64,000 nt of DNA from Haloarcula nitratireducens (GTDB lineage Archaea > Halobacteriota > Halobacteria > Halobacteriales > Haloarculaceae): the NCBI RefSeq assembly GCF_019599505.1, contig NZ_RKLT01000007.1, positions 57,377 through 121,376 of the forward strand, given 5' to 3'. The translations under genes were made by a program, and so were the position numbers. Of the stretch, positions 24,177-33,898 are shown piece after piece (position 1 is the first letter of the stretch; each line of letters opens with the position of its first letter). The notes beneath the pieces were generated by a model. That model saw only the letters and a list, made by a program, of their open reading frames with translations. It was not told where the DNA came from and searched no databases.

Positions 24177-25649
24177 ATGAGTGCCCACCCGAACGGCGGG
24201 CGGGTAGAGTCCCGTCCGAACGTGGTCGTGTTCGTCATGGACACGACGCGAGCGCTCGATACGGTCCCGGCGGACGCCGACGTGTCGCCGACCAGAGCGG
24301 CACTCGCCGACGAGGGGACCGAATACGGACAGGCGTTCTCCGCGGCGCCCTGGACGCTCCCGTCCCACGGGTCGCTGTTCACGGGGACCTATCCGTCGAA
24401 ACACCGCGCGAACGGGGACCGGACGAGGCTCGACCGAGAACTGCCGACCGTCGCGGAACTGTTCGGCGACGCGGGCTACGAGACGGTCGGCGTCTCGAAC
24501 AACGTCTGGATCACCGAGGAGTTCGGCTTCTCCCGGGGCTTCGAGACGTTCCACGCCCGCGGGGGGTCGTGGCAGGACCGCGAGACGCTCGGCGACCTGC
24601 TCCGAAACCCGTCCGGGTCCGACGGTCCCGGATTCTCCTTCGCGGAGGCGCTCTCGAACTGCCTCTCCAGCGAGTCGGAGTCGGAGCGCGACGAGGGCGC
24701 GGAGAAGTCGATCGAGTGGGTCCGAGAGTGGCTCCGGACGCGTAATCAGACTCGGCCGTTCTTCCTATTCGTCAACTGCATTGAACCGCACCTCGAGTAC
24801 CGACCGCCGGAGGAGTACGCCGAGCGGTTCCTCCCCGAGGGCTGGTCCTACGAGGAGGCGATGGCGATCCCGCAGGGTCCGCGGGAGTACGACGTCGGCG
24901 AGTTCGATCTCTCGACCGAGGAACTGGCCGTCCTGCGGCGGCTGTACCGCGCGGAGATCGCCTACATGGACGACCAGCTCGGCGCGGTCGTCGACGCGCT
25001 CGAAGCGACGGGCGAGCGGGACGAGACGGTGCTGGCGGTCACGAGCGACCACGGCGAGAACATCGGGGAGCACGGGTTCCTCGGCCACCAGTACTCGCTG
25101 TACGACACGGTGCTTCACGTCCCGCTCGTCCTCAGCGGTGGCCGGTTCGACGACGGCGCCGTCACGGGCGAGCGGCTGGTACAGACGCTCGACCTCGCGC
25201 CGACGCTGCTGGACGCGGCCGGTATCGAGGCTCCGGACGCGCGCGAGGCGTTCCAGGGGCGGTCGTTCCATCCGTCGGCCGACACCGACCCGCGGTCGAA
25301 GGTGTTCGCCGAGTACGCCGCACCCCGACCACCGATAGAGAAACTCGAAGAGCGATTCGACGAGATCCCCGAGCGCATCTACGACCTCCAGCGGTCGATA
25401 AAGGCGGTCCGGACGGAGACCCACAAGTACGTCCGCTGCTCGGACGGCAACGAGGAACTCTACGACGTCGCCGCCGACCCCAGTGAGACGACCGATATCT
25501 CGGGCGAGGCGACCGAACGCGCGAGCGACCTCGAAGCGGCGCTGGACTCGTGGCTCGCGTCCTTCGAACAGACGGAGCGGACGGAGACGGAGGAGGTCTC
25601 CGTCGAGCAGTCGACCGAGCAGCGACTCGCCGACCTCGGATATCTGTAA
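24177..25649 (+). CDS. Sulfatase-fold hydrolase with Thr nucleophile position
   Basis: A 490-residue alkaline-phosphatase-superfamily enzyme. NVVVFVMDTTR gives the first metal aspartate and TSDHGENIGEHGFLGH the C-terminal metal site (DHG...GEHG). At the nucleophile the sequence is WTLPSHGSLFTGTYPS: the sulfatase pattern CxPSR is TLPSH, with Thr in place of the formylglycine-forming Cys and His in place of Arg. Thr nucleophiles occur in phosphoglycerol and phosphoethanolamine transferases, so a phosphoryl transferase or phosphodiesterase is possible, despite the general sulfatase annotation. The second sulfatase follows 121 bp downstream. Confidence 0.82.
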   Translation: MSAHPNGGRVESRPNVVVFVMDTTRALDTVPADADVSPTRAALADEGTEYGQAFSAAPWTLPSHGSLFTGTYPSKHRANGDRTRLDRELPTVAELFGDAGYETVGVSNNVWITEEFGFSRGFETFHARGGSWQDRETLGDLLRNPSGSDGPGFSFAEALSNCLSSESESERDEGAEKSIEWVREWLRTRNQTRPFFLFVNCIEPHLEYRPPEEYAERFLPEGWSYEEAMAIPQGPREYDVGEFDLSTEELAVLRRLYRAEIAYMDDQLGAVVDALEATGERDETVLAVTSDHGENIGEHGFLGHQYSLYDTVLHVPLVLSGGRFDDGAVTGERLVQTLDLAPTLLDAAGIEAPDAREAFQGRSFHPSADTDPRSKVFAEYAAPRPPIEKLEERFDEIPERIYDLQRSIKAVRTETHKYVRCSDGNEELYDVAADPSETTDISGEATERASDLEAALDSWLASFEQTERTETEEVSVEQSTEQRLADLGYL

Positions 25650-25770
25650 GCCGTCTGCTCCGGTCGCGCGGAACGACGATTCTCCCCGTCGGGACACGTC
25701 ACGCCGGTGACCTGTACGGGGAGTTCAACAAGCTTGATGAAGCGCCCAGCGGAGTTCGTCTATTCGAGCG

Positions 25771-27231
25771 ATGCCACGACACCACACCCCGGACAACGTC
25801 CTCCTCCTCCTGACAGATCAGGAGCGGTACGACGTCACGGCGCCGACCGGTCCCCCGGTCGATACCGCGGCGCTCGACCGACTCTGTGCGGACGGCGTCC
25901 GCTTCACCCACGCGTATACGCCTATCAGCATCTGCAGCAGCGCGCGAGCGTCGCTGCTGACGGGGCGCTATCCGCACAACCACGGGCTGCTCAACAACGT
26001 CCACGAACGGGACGCCATCCAGACGGACCTCTCGACGTCGATCCCGACGTTCGGGACGTTGCTCCGGGAGGCGGGCTACAATAACTCCTACGTGGGAAAG
26101 TGGCACGTCGGGAGGGACGCCACGCCCGCGGACTTCGGCTTCGACTACCTGGGCGCGAGCGACGCCCACGACGAGCATCTGGAGGCGGGCCTGCGCTCTC
26201 ACCGCGAGGAACGCGGCGTCGACCCGGACGACGTCGAACTCGAAGACGCCATCTACAACCGACACGGCGACGGCGAGGAGGCCCTCATCTCTGCCCGGAC
26301 GCCGCTCCCGGTCGAGGCGACCCGGCCGTACTACATCGCCGAGCGAACCATCGACCGACTGGAAGGGGCCGCCGGGGAGGACGCCCCCTTCTTCCACCGG
26401 TCGGACTTCCTCGGGCCGCACCACCCCTACGTCGTCCCGGAGCCGTACGCTTCGAAGTACAACCCCGAGGACATCGAGCGCTGGCCGTCCTATCAGGAGA
26501 CGTTCGCGGGCAAGCCGCAGGTACAGGAGAACTACCTCGAATACCGCGGCGTCGACCACCTGACGTGGGACGAGTGGGCCGAGGCCGTCTCCATGTACTT
26601 CGGATTCGTCGACCTCATCGACGACCAGATCGGCCGGATTCTCGACGCGGTCGAGGAGCACGGACTCCGCGACGACCTCCTCGTCGTCCACGCCTCCGAC
26701 CACGGTGACTTCACCGGCAACCACCGGCAGTTCAACAAGGGACCGCTCATGTACGAGGACACGTATCGGATTCCGCTCATGATGCGCGGACCGGGCGTCG
26801 AAGCGGGCCGGGAGTGCGACGCCCTCGTCTCGCTGATGGACCTCATGCCGACGTTCCTGGACGCGGCCGACGTGGAAGAACCCGACGGCGTCGACGCCCG
26901 GAGTCTGTGGCCGCTTCTCGACGATTCCGCGAACGGCCGACGGGAAGCCATCTTCGCCGAGTACCACGGCGACGAGATGGGACTGTACTCCCAGCGGATG
27001 GTGCGGACCCAGCGCTACAAGTACGTGTTCAACGCCCCCGACGTCGACGAGCTGTACGACCTCGAACGGGACCCGCACGAACTGCAGAACCTCGTCGACC
27101 ACCCCGAGTACGAGGCCGAACGCGACCGGTTGCGAGGGCTACTGGACGAGTGGATGACCGAGACCGACGATCCGATCCAGAAGTGGACGAGCCGCCATCT
27201 CGAGAGCGACGCGGCGGACCGGCCCCCGTAG
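25771..27231 (+). CDS. Type I sulfatase family hydrolase
   Basis: A 486-residue sulfatase. The formylglycine position is the Cys in SICSSARASLLTGRYP (about residue 53), with Ser instead of the usual Pro two residues later and the Arg kept. NVLLLLTDQERYDVT supplies the metal aspartates, GKWHVG the substrate lysine/histidine motif, and HASDHGDFTGNH the C-terminal metal site. Haloarchaeal copies are presumably cytoplasmic, since no signal peptide is visible. It converges on the otsB-otsA trehalose genes; hydrolysis of a sulfated sugar, including sulfotrehalose, is an inference from this context. Confidence 0.88.
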   Translation: MPRHHTPDNVLLLLTDQERYDVTAPTGPPVDTAALDRLCADGVRFTHAYTPISICSSARASLLTGRYPHNHGLLNNVHERDAIQTDLSTSIPTFGTLLREAGYNNSYVGKWHVGRDATPADFGFDYLGASDAHDEHLEAGLRSHREERGVDPDDVELEDAIYNRHGDGEEALISARTPLPVEATRPYYIAERTIDRLEGAAGEDAPFFHRSDFLGPHHPYVVPEPYASKYNPEDIERWPSYQETFAGKPQVQENYLEYRGVDHLTWDEWAEAVSMYFGFVDLIDDQIGRILDAVEEHGLRDDLLVVHASDHGDFTGNHRQFNKGPLMYEDTYRIPLMMRGPGVEAGRECDALVSLMDLMPTFLDAADVEEPDGVDARSLWPLLDDSANGRREAIFAEYHGDEMGLYSQRMVRTQRYKYVFNAPDVDELYDLERDPHELQNLVDHPEYEAERDRLRGLLDEWMTETDDPIQKWTSRHLESDAADRPP

Positions 27232-27258
27232 CCCGCGCGGCTGTCCGACGCTCCGAGA

Positions 27259-28143
27259 CTACTCGTCCCGAACGACGAACTCGGCTTCCGTATCCCGCAG
27301 ATCGTCCGCGTCCAACTGCTGCCGCGACGGGCCGGCCCACCGGTCGCTCGTCCATCGCTCGTCGGCGTACTCGGCCAGCCAGTCGAGCAGCCGCGGCACC
27401 GCCGCCTGTTCGCGCAGCTTGAAGTCCGCCGCCGTCCCCGTCTCGTCGACGCTCCCGACCTTCGCGCCGACGCCGTCGGGTTGCACCGCCCGGAAGCCGT
27501 CCTCGTCGGTCGTGTCGTCGCCGATATACAGCGGCCGGTACCCGTCTGCCGCGGCCTCGGCCAGCAGCTCCATCGCCGCGCCCTTGTCCCACTCGACGGC
27601 CGGGCGCAGCTCTCGCACGCACTTTCCGGGGACGACTCGGACGTCGGTCTCGGTCTCCGCCACGAACGTCTCGGTCGCCGAAGCGACCCGCGCCGCGTGG
27701 TCGCTCCCCCTGACGTGGACGGTCGCGGTCAGGCTCTTGTTCTCGACCGTACACTCCGGAAAGTCGGTCAGACGCTCCCGGAACCGCTCGCTCAGGTGCC
27801 GGATCTGCGCTCGCTGGCGTGCCGCCGCCGGGTGGACGAACGTGGTATCGCCCGCCCGGATCTCCAGGCCGTGGTTGCCGGCGTAGACGAGCCCCTCGAC
27901 GTCGACCCGGTCGACGAGGTCGGAGAGCTCGCGGCCGCTGACCGCGGCGACGGTCACGCGGGGATGCCTCGCCAGCTCGACGAGCGACTCGCGCGCGCTG
28001 TCTGTGATCGCCGCGTCGTCGGGGTCGGAGACGATCGGGGCGAGCGTGCCGTCGAAGTCCACGCCCAGCAGGAGGCCGTCGCTGCCATCCAGCGATCGAG
28101 CGAGCCGCTCTCGGTTCGAGAGCGCCGACGGCGGCGCGGTCAT
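27259..28143 (-). CDS. otsB: Trehalose-6-phosphate phosphatase
   Basis: A HAD-superfamily phosphatase of 294 residues that removes the phosphate from trehalose 6-phosphate. The nucleophile motif is GVDFDGTLAPI, AVSGRELSDL the second HAD motif, and YIGDDTTDEDGF the magnesium-binding motif. The ATG at 28143 lies 14 bp after the otsA stop, so the pair forms an operon making trehalose, a compatible solute. The much longer open frame upstream is a shadow of otsA. Confidence 0.95.
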   Translation of the reverse strand: MTAPPSALSNRERLARSLDGSDGLLLGVDFDGTLAPIVSDPDDAAITDSARESLVELARHPRVTVAAVSGRELSDLVDRVDVEGLVYAGNHGLEIRAGDTTFVHPAAARQRAQIRHLSERFRERLTDFPECTVENKSLTATVHVRGSDHAARVASATETFVAETETDVRVVPGKCVRELRPAVEWDKGAAMELLAEAAADGYRPLYIGDDTTDEDGFRAVQPDGVGAKVGSVDETGTAADFKLREQAAVPRLLDWLAEYADERWTSDRWAGPSRQQLDADDLRDTEAEFVVRDE

Positions 28144-28157
28144 CTCGGGCACGGGAG

Positions 28158-29699
28158 CTACCGCCCGTGCCGCGACGCGTCGACGACGGCGATCTCGTCG
28201 AGCATCGTCTCGGTCCACGATTCGAGGTCGTTGCGCTGAATCTCGCGGCGCAGTGATGTCATCCGACGTTCTCGCTCCTTGTCCGACATCGCGAGCGCCT
28301 CGTGGATAGCGCTTGCGAACTCGTCGGTGTTCTGGGGCGTCACCGAGAGCACGTCGTCGCCGATCCGGTCGTGGATTCCGGCCTGCTCGCTCAGGACGAG
28401 CGCGCCCGGGTCCTCGGCCTGCGCGGCGACGTACTCCTGGGCGACGAGGTTCATCCCGTCGCGGATCGGGCTGACGAGCGCGGCGTCGGCCGCCCGGTAG
28501 AGCGCGTACAGCGTCTCGTTGGAGACGTAACCGGTCTCGTAGACCACCGGTCGCCAGTCGTCGGTCCCGAACCGGTCGTTGATGCGCGCGACCGCCTCGG
28601 CCACCTCCGTCTGCACCGCCTCGTAGGCGGGGATCTCCGAGCGGCTCTCCGAGCCGATCTGCACGTACGTGAACGACTCGCGTAGGTCCGGCTGCTCCTC
28701 GAAGAGCCGTTCGAGCGCCTGCAGGCGCTCGGGGATGCCTTTCGTGTAGTCCAGCCTGTCGACGCCGAGCGCCAGCGTCCCCTCGGTGTCTATACCGTGG
28801 TCGTCCGCGAACTCCCGGAAGCGGTCGTGTGACGCCGATCCGGCGGCCTGCTCCTGGATGCGGTCCGCTTCTACGCCGAGCGGGAACGACCGGACGGTGA
28901 GCCGCCCGTCCGGTTGGTGGACGACGCCGGCGTCTAAGTCCACCGTGGCCATCGGAATCAGCTCGTCCACGCAGCGCAGGAAGTTCTCGCAGTACCGGTC
29001 GACGTGGAAGCCCAGCAGGTCGTTGCCGAGCAGGCCGCGCAGTATCTCCTCGCCGTGGGGACACGCGCGGAAGGTGTCGGGACCGGGCCACGGGATGTGC
29101 CAGAAGTGGGCGATCGCCGGGTCGTGCTCCGTCTGTTCCCGAATCATGCTCGGGGCGAGTCCGAAGTGGTAGTCCTGCAACCAGACGACCGACTCCTCGT
29201 CCACCCGCTCGGCGACGGTGTCCGCGAAGCGCCGGTTCACCTCGCGGTAGGCCTCCCAGTGCCGGCGCTCGCTCTCCATCTTGGTCAGCGCCGCGTGACA
29301 GATCGGCCAGAGGACTTGGTTACTGAACCCGAGGTAGTAGTTCTCCTGCTCCTCCTCGGAGAGCCAGACGCGTTCGAGCGTGTACCGGTTCTCGTCGGCG
29401 TCCGGCGGGACCTGCACGCGGTTCTCGTCGTCGACGACCTCGCGGTCGGCGTCGCCGTCGCCCCAGGCGATCCACGTCCCGCCGAGGCGCCGCATCGCGC
29501 CGTCTAGCCCGCTCGTCAGACCGCCGTTCGGCCGGTCGACGGTGATGTCGTCTCCCTCCCAGTCGTGGCGGTAGGGCTCCCTGTTCGAGACGACGAGGTA
29601 CTTGCTATCCGTCGATTCGGACAGCGCCGTCCCCCGTAACTGTCGGTCGGTAGTTCTCGAATTCACCAGTTGTAGGACCTCTCGTTCTCGTCTGTACAC
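28158..29699 (-). CDS. otsA: Trehalose-6-phosphate synthase
   Basis: A GT20 glycosyltransferase of 513 residues that joins a nucleotide-activated glucose to glucose 6-phosphate. Diagnostic parts are RPNGGLTSGL, VWLQDYHFGLAP, FWHIPWPGPDTFRACPH, GVDRLDYTKGIPERL and SPIRDGMNLVAQEY. The start is a GTG at 29699 directly after a GGGAGGTGA ribosome-binding site; a strong TATA box (complement of 29743-29752) lies about 44-53 bp upstream, so this transcript has a short leader, unlike most genes here. Confidence 0.96.
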   Translation of the reverse strand: MYRREREVLQLVNSRTTDRQLRGTALSESTDSKYLVVSNREPYRHDWEGDDITVDRPNGGLTSGLDGAMRRLGGTWIAWGDGDADREVVDDENRVQVPPDADENRYTLERVWLSEEEQENYYLGFSNQVLWPICHAALTKMESERRHWEAYREVNRRFADTVAERVDEESVVWLQDYHFGLAPSMIREQTEHDPAIAHFWHIPWPGPDTFRACPHGEEILRGLLGNDLLGFHVDRYCENFLRCVDELIPMATVDLDAGVVHQPDGRLTVRSFPLGVEADRIQEQAAGSASHDRFREFADDHGIDTEGTLALGVDRLDYTKGIPERLQALERLFEEQPDLRESFTYVQIGSESRSEIPAYEAVQTEVAEAVARINDRFGTDDWRPVVYETGYVSNETLYALYRAADAALVSPIRDGMNLVAQEYVAAQAEDPGALVLSEQAGIHDRIGDDVLSVTPQNTDEFASAIHEALAMSDKERERRMTSLRREIQRNDLESWTETMLDEIAVVDASRHGR

Positions 29700-29904
29700 T
29701 CACCTCCCAACGAGTTACTCCCTCTCCTTGTACCTGCGAGGGATATTTATAGGACTTGAGAAGTCGAGCCGAAACCCGGACACAGTTCGGTGGTCGCAGC
29801 CAGCGGCAGCGTTCAGCGCGCCGCATTCGAATCGCCGGGATCGCGCGGTTTCACACGCAAGCACAGACTAGGTAGTTCCAGTTACGGAATCGGGAATCCC
29901 CGGC

Positions 29905-31164
29905 ATGCCCTCGAAAAACAGCGACGAGAACGACAGGCCTCGGGATTCGACGGGTTCGTTCGAGAACCGCTATCCCGGCCTCGAACGCCTCTCCGCCGAC
30001 CCCGACAACGCACAGACCGCGTCGCGCGCGCACCTCGAAGACTACCTGACGCCGCGCGAGCAACACTACATCAGGAACCACCACCGCACGCCCGACATCG
30101 ACGAGAGCGAGTGGACCGTCTCGCTGACCGGCCTCGTCGAGTCGACCGCCGACCTCTCGATGGACGAGCTGAAGCACGACTACCCGACCGACTCCGTGAT
30201 GCACATGATGGAGTGTTCGGGCAACGGTCGCGCGTACTTCTCGCCCGACGCGGCGGGCGACCAGTGGACGGTCGGTGCCGTCGGCAACGCCATCTGGACG
30301 GGGACGCCGCTCCGGGCGGTCCTGGAGGACCACGGAGCCGCCACCGACGACGGGCGCTGGCTCACCGCCGTCGGCGGCGAAGCCAAAGAGGACGAGGACG
30401 TGTTCGCGCGCTCGATCCCGATGGCGAAAGCCCTGGAGGACTGTCTGCTGGCCTACGAGATGAACGGAAAGCCGATGAGCGCCGAACACGGCTTCCCGGT
30501 TCGGTTGCTCGTCCCCGGGTGGTTCGGCAACAACAGCGTGAAGTGGGTCGAACAGCTGCACGTGATGGACGAGATGGTCAACGGCGAGGCGTGGGAGTCG
30601 AGAGACGGGCGGGACTACACGGAGTACCAGCAGTCCTCCTATCGCCTCCTCCCGGCGCAGGACGACGAACCGGAGCGTCACGCCGACGTCGAGACCTTCG
30701 ACACGCAGGACCAGATGCGAGCCGAGGGGGAGGTTCGGAACGCCTACTTCTTCGACCAACTCGTCAAGTCACTGCTCACCTCGCCGGAGGACGGAGCGGA
30801 ACTCGCTCCCGCGTCGGACGGCCGCGTCGAACTCACCGGCGTCGCGTGGTCCGGCGACGATCCGGTCGCGGGCGTCGAGGTCTCGACCGACGGCGGCGAG
30901 ACGTGGGACGAGGCGTCCTTCGTCGGCCCGGAGCTCGGGCAGTACACCGTCCGGAAGTTCCGGTACGTCTGGGAGACCGAGGCGGGCGAACACACGCTCC
31001 TCTCCAGAGCGACCGACGAGCGAGGGCGGACGCAGCCGGCGACGGTCTCCGACCCGGACGAGGGCCGTCGCGGCATCGAAGACGACGAGTACCCCTGGAA
31101 CCAGAAGGGGTACGGCAACAACGCCTACGAACCGCTGGGGATCACCGTCACTGTCCGCGACTAA
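29905..31164 (+). CDS. Sulfite oxidase-family molybdopterin oxidoreductase
   Basis: A 419-residue enzyme of the sulfite oxidase/YedY family. The molybdenum-ligand cysteine is in MMECSGNGRAYF near residue 103; GFPVRLLVPGWFGNNSVKWV is the substrate and cofactor pocket; the C-terminal part (GVAWSGDDPVAGVEVSTDGGETW) is the Ig-like dimerisation domain of true sulfite oxidases. There is no heme domain and no visible signal peptide. It probably oxidises sulfite to sulfate, or a related substrate, in the cytoplasm. Confidence 0.88.
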   Translation: MPSKNSDENDRPRDSTGSFENRYPGLERLSADPDNAQTASRAHLEDYLTPREQHYIRNHHRTPDIDESEWTVSLTGLVESTADLSMDELKHDYPTDSVMHMMECSGNGRAYFSPDAAGDQWTVGAVGNAIWTGTPLRAVLEDHGAATDDGRWLTAVGGEAKEDEDVFARSIPMAKALEDCLLAYEMNGKPMSAEHGFPVRLLVPGWFGNNSVKWVEQLHVMDEMVNGEAWESRDGRDYTEYQQSSYRLLPAQDDEPERHADVETFDTQDQMRAEGEVRNAYFFDQLVKSLLTSPEDGAELAPASDGRVELTGVAWSGDDPVAGVEVSTDGGETWDEASFVGPELGQYTVRKFRYVWETEAGEHTLLSRATDERGRTQPATVSDPDEGRRGIEDDEYPWNQKGYGNNAYEPLGITVTVRD

Positions 31165-31171
31165 CTGTTTG

Positions 31172-31360
31172 TCACTTCGCCTCTCCGAGGCGGACGAGGA
31201 GTTTATCGCCGAGGACGACGCCGGCCGCGATGGCGGTCCAGAGGCCGAGGACGGCGGCGAACAGCACCAGCCAGCCGGGGACCGGTGTCGCTACTGACCC
31301 GCCGTGGAGCGGCGTGAGGGAGAGCAACGAGGTGGGGCTCGTCGCGGGAATCCACATCAT
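31172..31360 (-). CDS. Small membrane protein downstream of DUF2243
   Basis: A 62-residue protein with one clear transmembrane helix (GWLVLFAAVLGLWTAIAAGVVL, 29-50) and a short basic end. It starts 20 bp after the DUF2243 stop and is probably co-transcribed with it. MMWIPATSPTSLLSLTPLHGG precedes the helix and may form a re-entrant or second membrane segment. Function unknown. Confidence 0.65.
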   Translation of the reverse strand: MMWIPATSPTSLLSLTPLHGGSVATPVPGWLVLFAAVLGLWTAIAAGVVLGDKLLVRLGEAK

Positions 31361-31380
31361 ATACGTCCCTCCGCGACTGC

Positions 31381-31908
31381 TCAGGCGGCCCCCCTCGAAC
31401 TGCCGTCTCGATTTCTCGTCCCGGTCCTGTAGATGTAGTACCCGGCGGCGATGAAGAGGAGGCTGACCGCCGCCCAGTGAGGGTTGTATCGGCCGGCTTG
31501 CGAGAGCGGCTGGTGCAGGCCCAACAGCATGTGGTCGACGACCACGTCGAAGAGATCGAAGACGCCCAGTCCGACGACGGCCGCGCCCGCCACCGGTCGC
31601 AGCGCGAGCGGCTCCGCGGTCCGCCGCTCGGACTGCCAGAGCAACCCGCCGCCGACGCACATGATCGAGAGCATCGTCAGCGAGAAGAGCCCGTCGGCGA
31701 GGATGTTCGTCCGGAGCCCGGAGAGCGTGTCCTGCGGGTAGACGGCCGAGACGAGGTGATGCCACTGGAGGACGTGGTGTAACACCAGTACGTCTATCAA
31801 TCCGCTGAAGCCGAATCCGAACACGCCCGCCGCGAGGAGCGCCCGCCGCGTTACCCCGTCACCCAGCGTCGAGGAACCGCCGGCGGACCCGGTCGTTTCG
31901 TCGCTCAT
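31381..31908 (-). CDS. DUF2243 membrane protein
   Basis: A 175-residue membrane protein with about four helices. Conserved histidines in DVLVLHHVLQWHH and DVVVDHMLLGLHQ, near helix ends, are the DUF2243 pattern and suggest metal or heme contact. The following small membrane gene may encode a partner. The ATG at 31908 (MSDETTG) is preferred over an upstream one. Function unknown. Confidence 0.82.
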   Translation of the reverse strand: MSDETTGSAGGSSTLGDGVTRRALLAAGVFGFGFSGLIDVLVLHHVLQWHHLVSAVYPQDTLSGLRTNILADGLFSLTMLSIMCVGGGLLWQSERRTAEPLALRPVAGAAVVGLGVFDLFDVVVDHMLLGLHQPLSQAGRYNPHWAAVSLLFIAAGYYIYRTGTRNRDGSSRGAA

Positions 31909-32004
31909 TACCGGAGGAACGGCCGCCACGGATAAATCCGCTGGACCGGGAAATACAAGCGGGCCGCGGTCACCGACGCGACTCCGGGATTCGACGCGCC
32001 GTCG

Positions 32005-33501
32005 TTAGAACGGCACGATCCCCGCCCAGAAGCCGCCGGCGTACGGGATGACGATGACGGCGATGAGGACGAACGGAAGCATCATCAGCAGCATCATGAT
32101 CGCGTAGCCGAAGATGTCCCGGGCGCGCATGTCGGTGATCGCCAGCAGCGGGAGCGCCCAGAACGGCTGGACGAGGTCCGCGAGCGACGCGCCGAACGTG
32201 TAGGCGACCAGCGTCTGCCCGAGGGGAACGCCGAGGTCCTGGGCCGCGGGGACGACGATCGGCCCGATGACGGTCCACTCGCCGCCGCCCGACGGGACGA
32301 ACGTGTTGACGACCGCCGAGATGATGACCACGGCGGCCGGGTACGTCTCCGGCCCCGCGAAGCTCACGATCGACTCCGCGATGGTCTCCGCGAGCCCGGA
32401 GTTCTGCGTCATCCCGATGATGCCCGCGTAGAAGGGGAACTGGAGGATGATGTCGCCGGTCGAGTCGATAGCCTCGGCGAACCGCTCCTCGTAGGCCTGC
32501 GGGCTCGTGAACAGGGCGAACCCGATGAACAGGAACGCGAAGTTCACCGTGTTGAGGTTCAGCGCGTTCAGCCCTCTCGTCGCGAACGTGTATATGGCGA
32601 AGACGACGCCGGTCACCGCGATGACGCCGCCGATCAGGCGGCTGTTGTTCATCTTGTCGGACGGCGTCGGGGAGTCAGGTGCGTCGTCGCCGACGCGGTC
32701 CTTCTCGGGACCTTCTTCTCCCGACCCGTCGGTCGCCGTCGTTTCGCCGGCCCGGACGTTCGCCTCGGTCAACTCGCTCTCGGGCAGGAACTCCGTGATG
32801 CCATCGGACTTAGAGTCGGGCGGCGAGAGGAAGTAGAGCACGACCAGCGAGTAGGCGATGCTGATCACCAGCAGCGACACCATGTACGGGTGGAATATCG
32901 TCTCGGTGACGGGCACGAGCTGGTCGATGATCCCCTGTTCGATGAAGATGTTCCCCGGGGTGTTCATCAGGAGGACGGACGCCCCCGAGAGGCCCATGTT
33001 CCACGTCAGCGCGAGCCCCATGTACCCGGCCACGCAGAGCAGCGGGTAGTGGATGTTCAGGCCGCGTTCGTTCGCCTGTCGCCCCATCTCGCGCGCCAGC
33101 AGCGCGCCGACGATGAGGCCGAGTCCCCAGTGGAACCACGCCGTCACCATCGCTATCAGCGCCACCAGCAGAATCCCCTGTCTGGCGGTCGACGGGATCG
33201 AGAGCAGTCGCTTTATCTGATTCTGGATGAAGGGATGGTACGCCAGCACGAACCCGGTCACCAGGATCAACACTGCTTGCATAGTAAACGACAGCAACAC
33301 CCAGAAGCCGTCGAACCAGTACTGAACCATCTGTACCGGACCGGCCCCCTCGATCAGGACACCGATGACGAAGACTATGTACGTGAGGAGGATGGCGAAG
33401 ATGAACGGACTCGGCATCCACCGTTCGACGCGCGCCGAGAGACGGGCGCCCGTGCGCTGTAACAGCGTGCCTTCGGTCTGCGATTGTTCGCTCGAACTCA
33501 T
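32005..33501 (-). CDS. Short-chain fatty acid transporter, AtoE family
   Basis: A 498-residue permease of the AtoE type with about twelve membrane segments, proposed to import acetoacetate or short-chain fatty acids. Recognisable parts are RWMPSPFIFAILLTYIVF, TAWFHWGLGLIVGALLARE and the C-terminal FVPSGGGEWTVIGPIVVPA. A long acidic cytoplasmic loop (about residues 225-285) divides the protein. It stands alone, with no acyl-CoA genes adjacent. Confidence 0.9.
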   Translation of the reverse strand: MSSSEQSQTEGTLLQRTGARLSARVERWMPSPFIFAILLTYIVFVIGVLIEGAGPVQMVQYWFDGFWVLLSFTMQAVLILVTGFVLAYHPFIQNQIKRLLSIPSTARQGILLVALIAMVTAWFHWGLGLIVGALLAREMGRQANERGLNIHYPLLCVAGYMGLALTWNMGLSGASVLLMNTPGNIFIEQGIIDQLVPVTETIFHPYMVSLLVISIAYSLVVLYFLSPPDSKSDGITEFLPESELTEANVRAGETTATDGSGEEGPEKDRVGDDAPDSPTPSDKMNNSRLIGGVIAVTGVVFAIYTFATRGLNALNLNTVNFAFLFIGFALFTSPQAYEERFAEAIDSTGDIILQFPFYAGIIGMTQNSGLAETIAESIVSFAGPETYPAAVVIISAVVNTFVPSGGGEWTVIGPIVVPAAQDLGVPLGQTLVAYTFGASLADLVQPFWALPLLAITDMRARDIFGYAIMMLLMMLPFVLIAVIVIPYAGGFWAGIVPF

Positions 33502-33895
33502 GGATTTTCTAGCGGGCTATCGCGACTGCCGGACGAGCGTCGAAGCGCTCGCTGAATCGGATATACGATGAGTCGATGTGGCTCCCCCGTTCACTTGGGA
33601 GACTTGCTTGCATGCTTTGCTATTGCATGCATACCGTTCTATTTTCAGCTGTCTGGAGCGCTCGGTCCGCGAGTGATCCGTCGAGACGGAAACGGGACAC
33701 GCCGGCCGCTCCTATCGGGCGAGATCGCGTCGAACCGCCCCGTAGAACCGCCGAGCCGCGTGAGACACAGCGGCCGGTTCGTCCCGCTCGAGCGGTTTGG
33801 TATCGGTACGGGTTGGCGCATATCCGCCCGCAGACGTATCGAACGGGATAGACCTCTCATATCACGTCTCATATGGGTCGTCCGCGCCGAGATAG
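33502..33895. other. Intergenic region with ttgcatgc repeats
   Basis: This 394-bp gap separates the divergent transporter and GDPD-like genes. Near 33607-33632 ttgcatgc occurs twice (gcttgcatgc and attgcatgca). A TATA-like ctcatatg at 33868-33876 fits the promoter of the downstream gene. No coding sequence is seen. Confidence 0.45.
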
Positions 33896-33898
33896 GTG

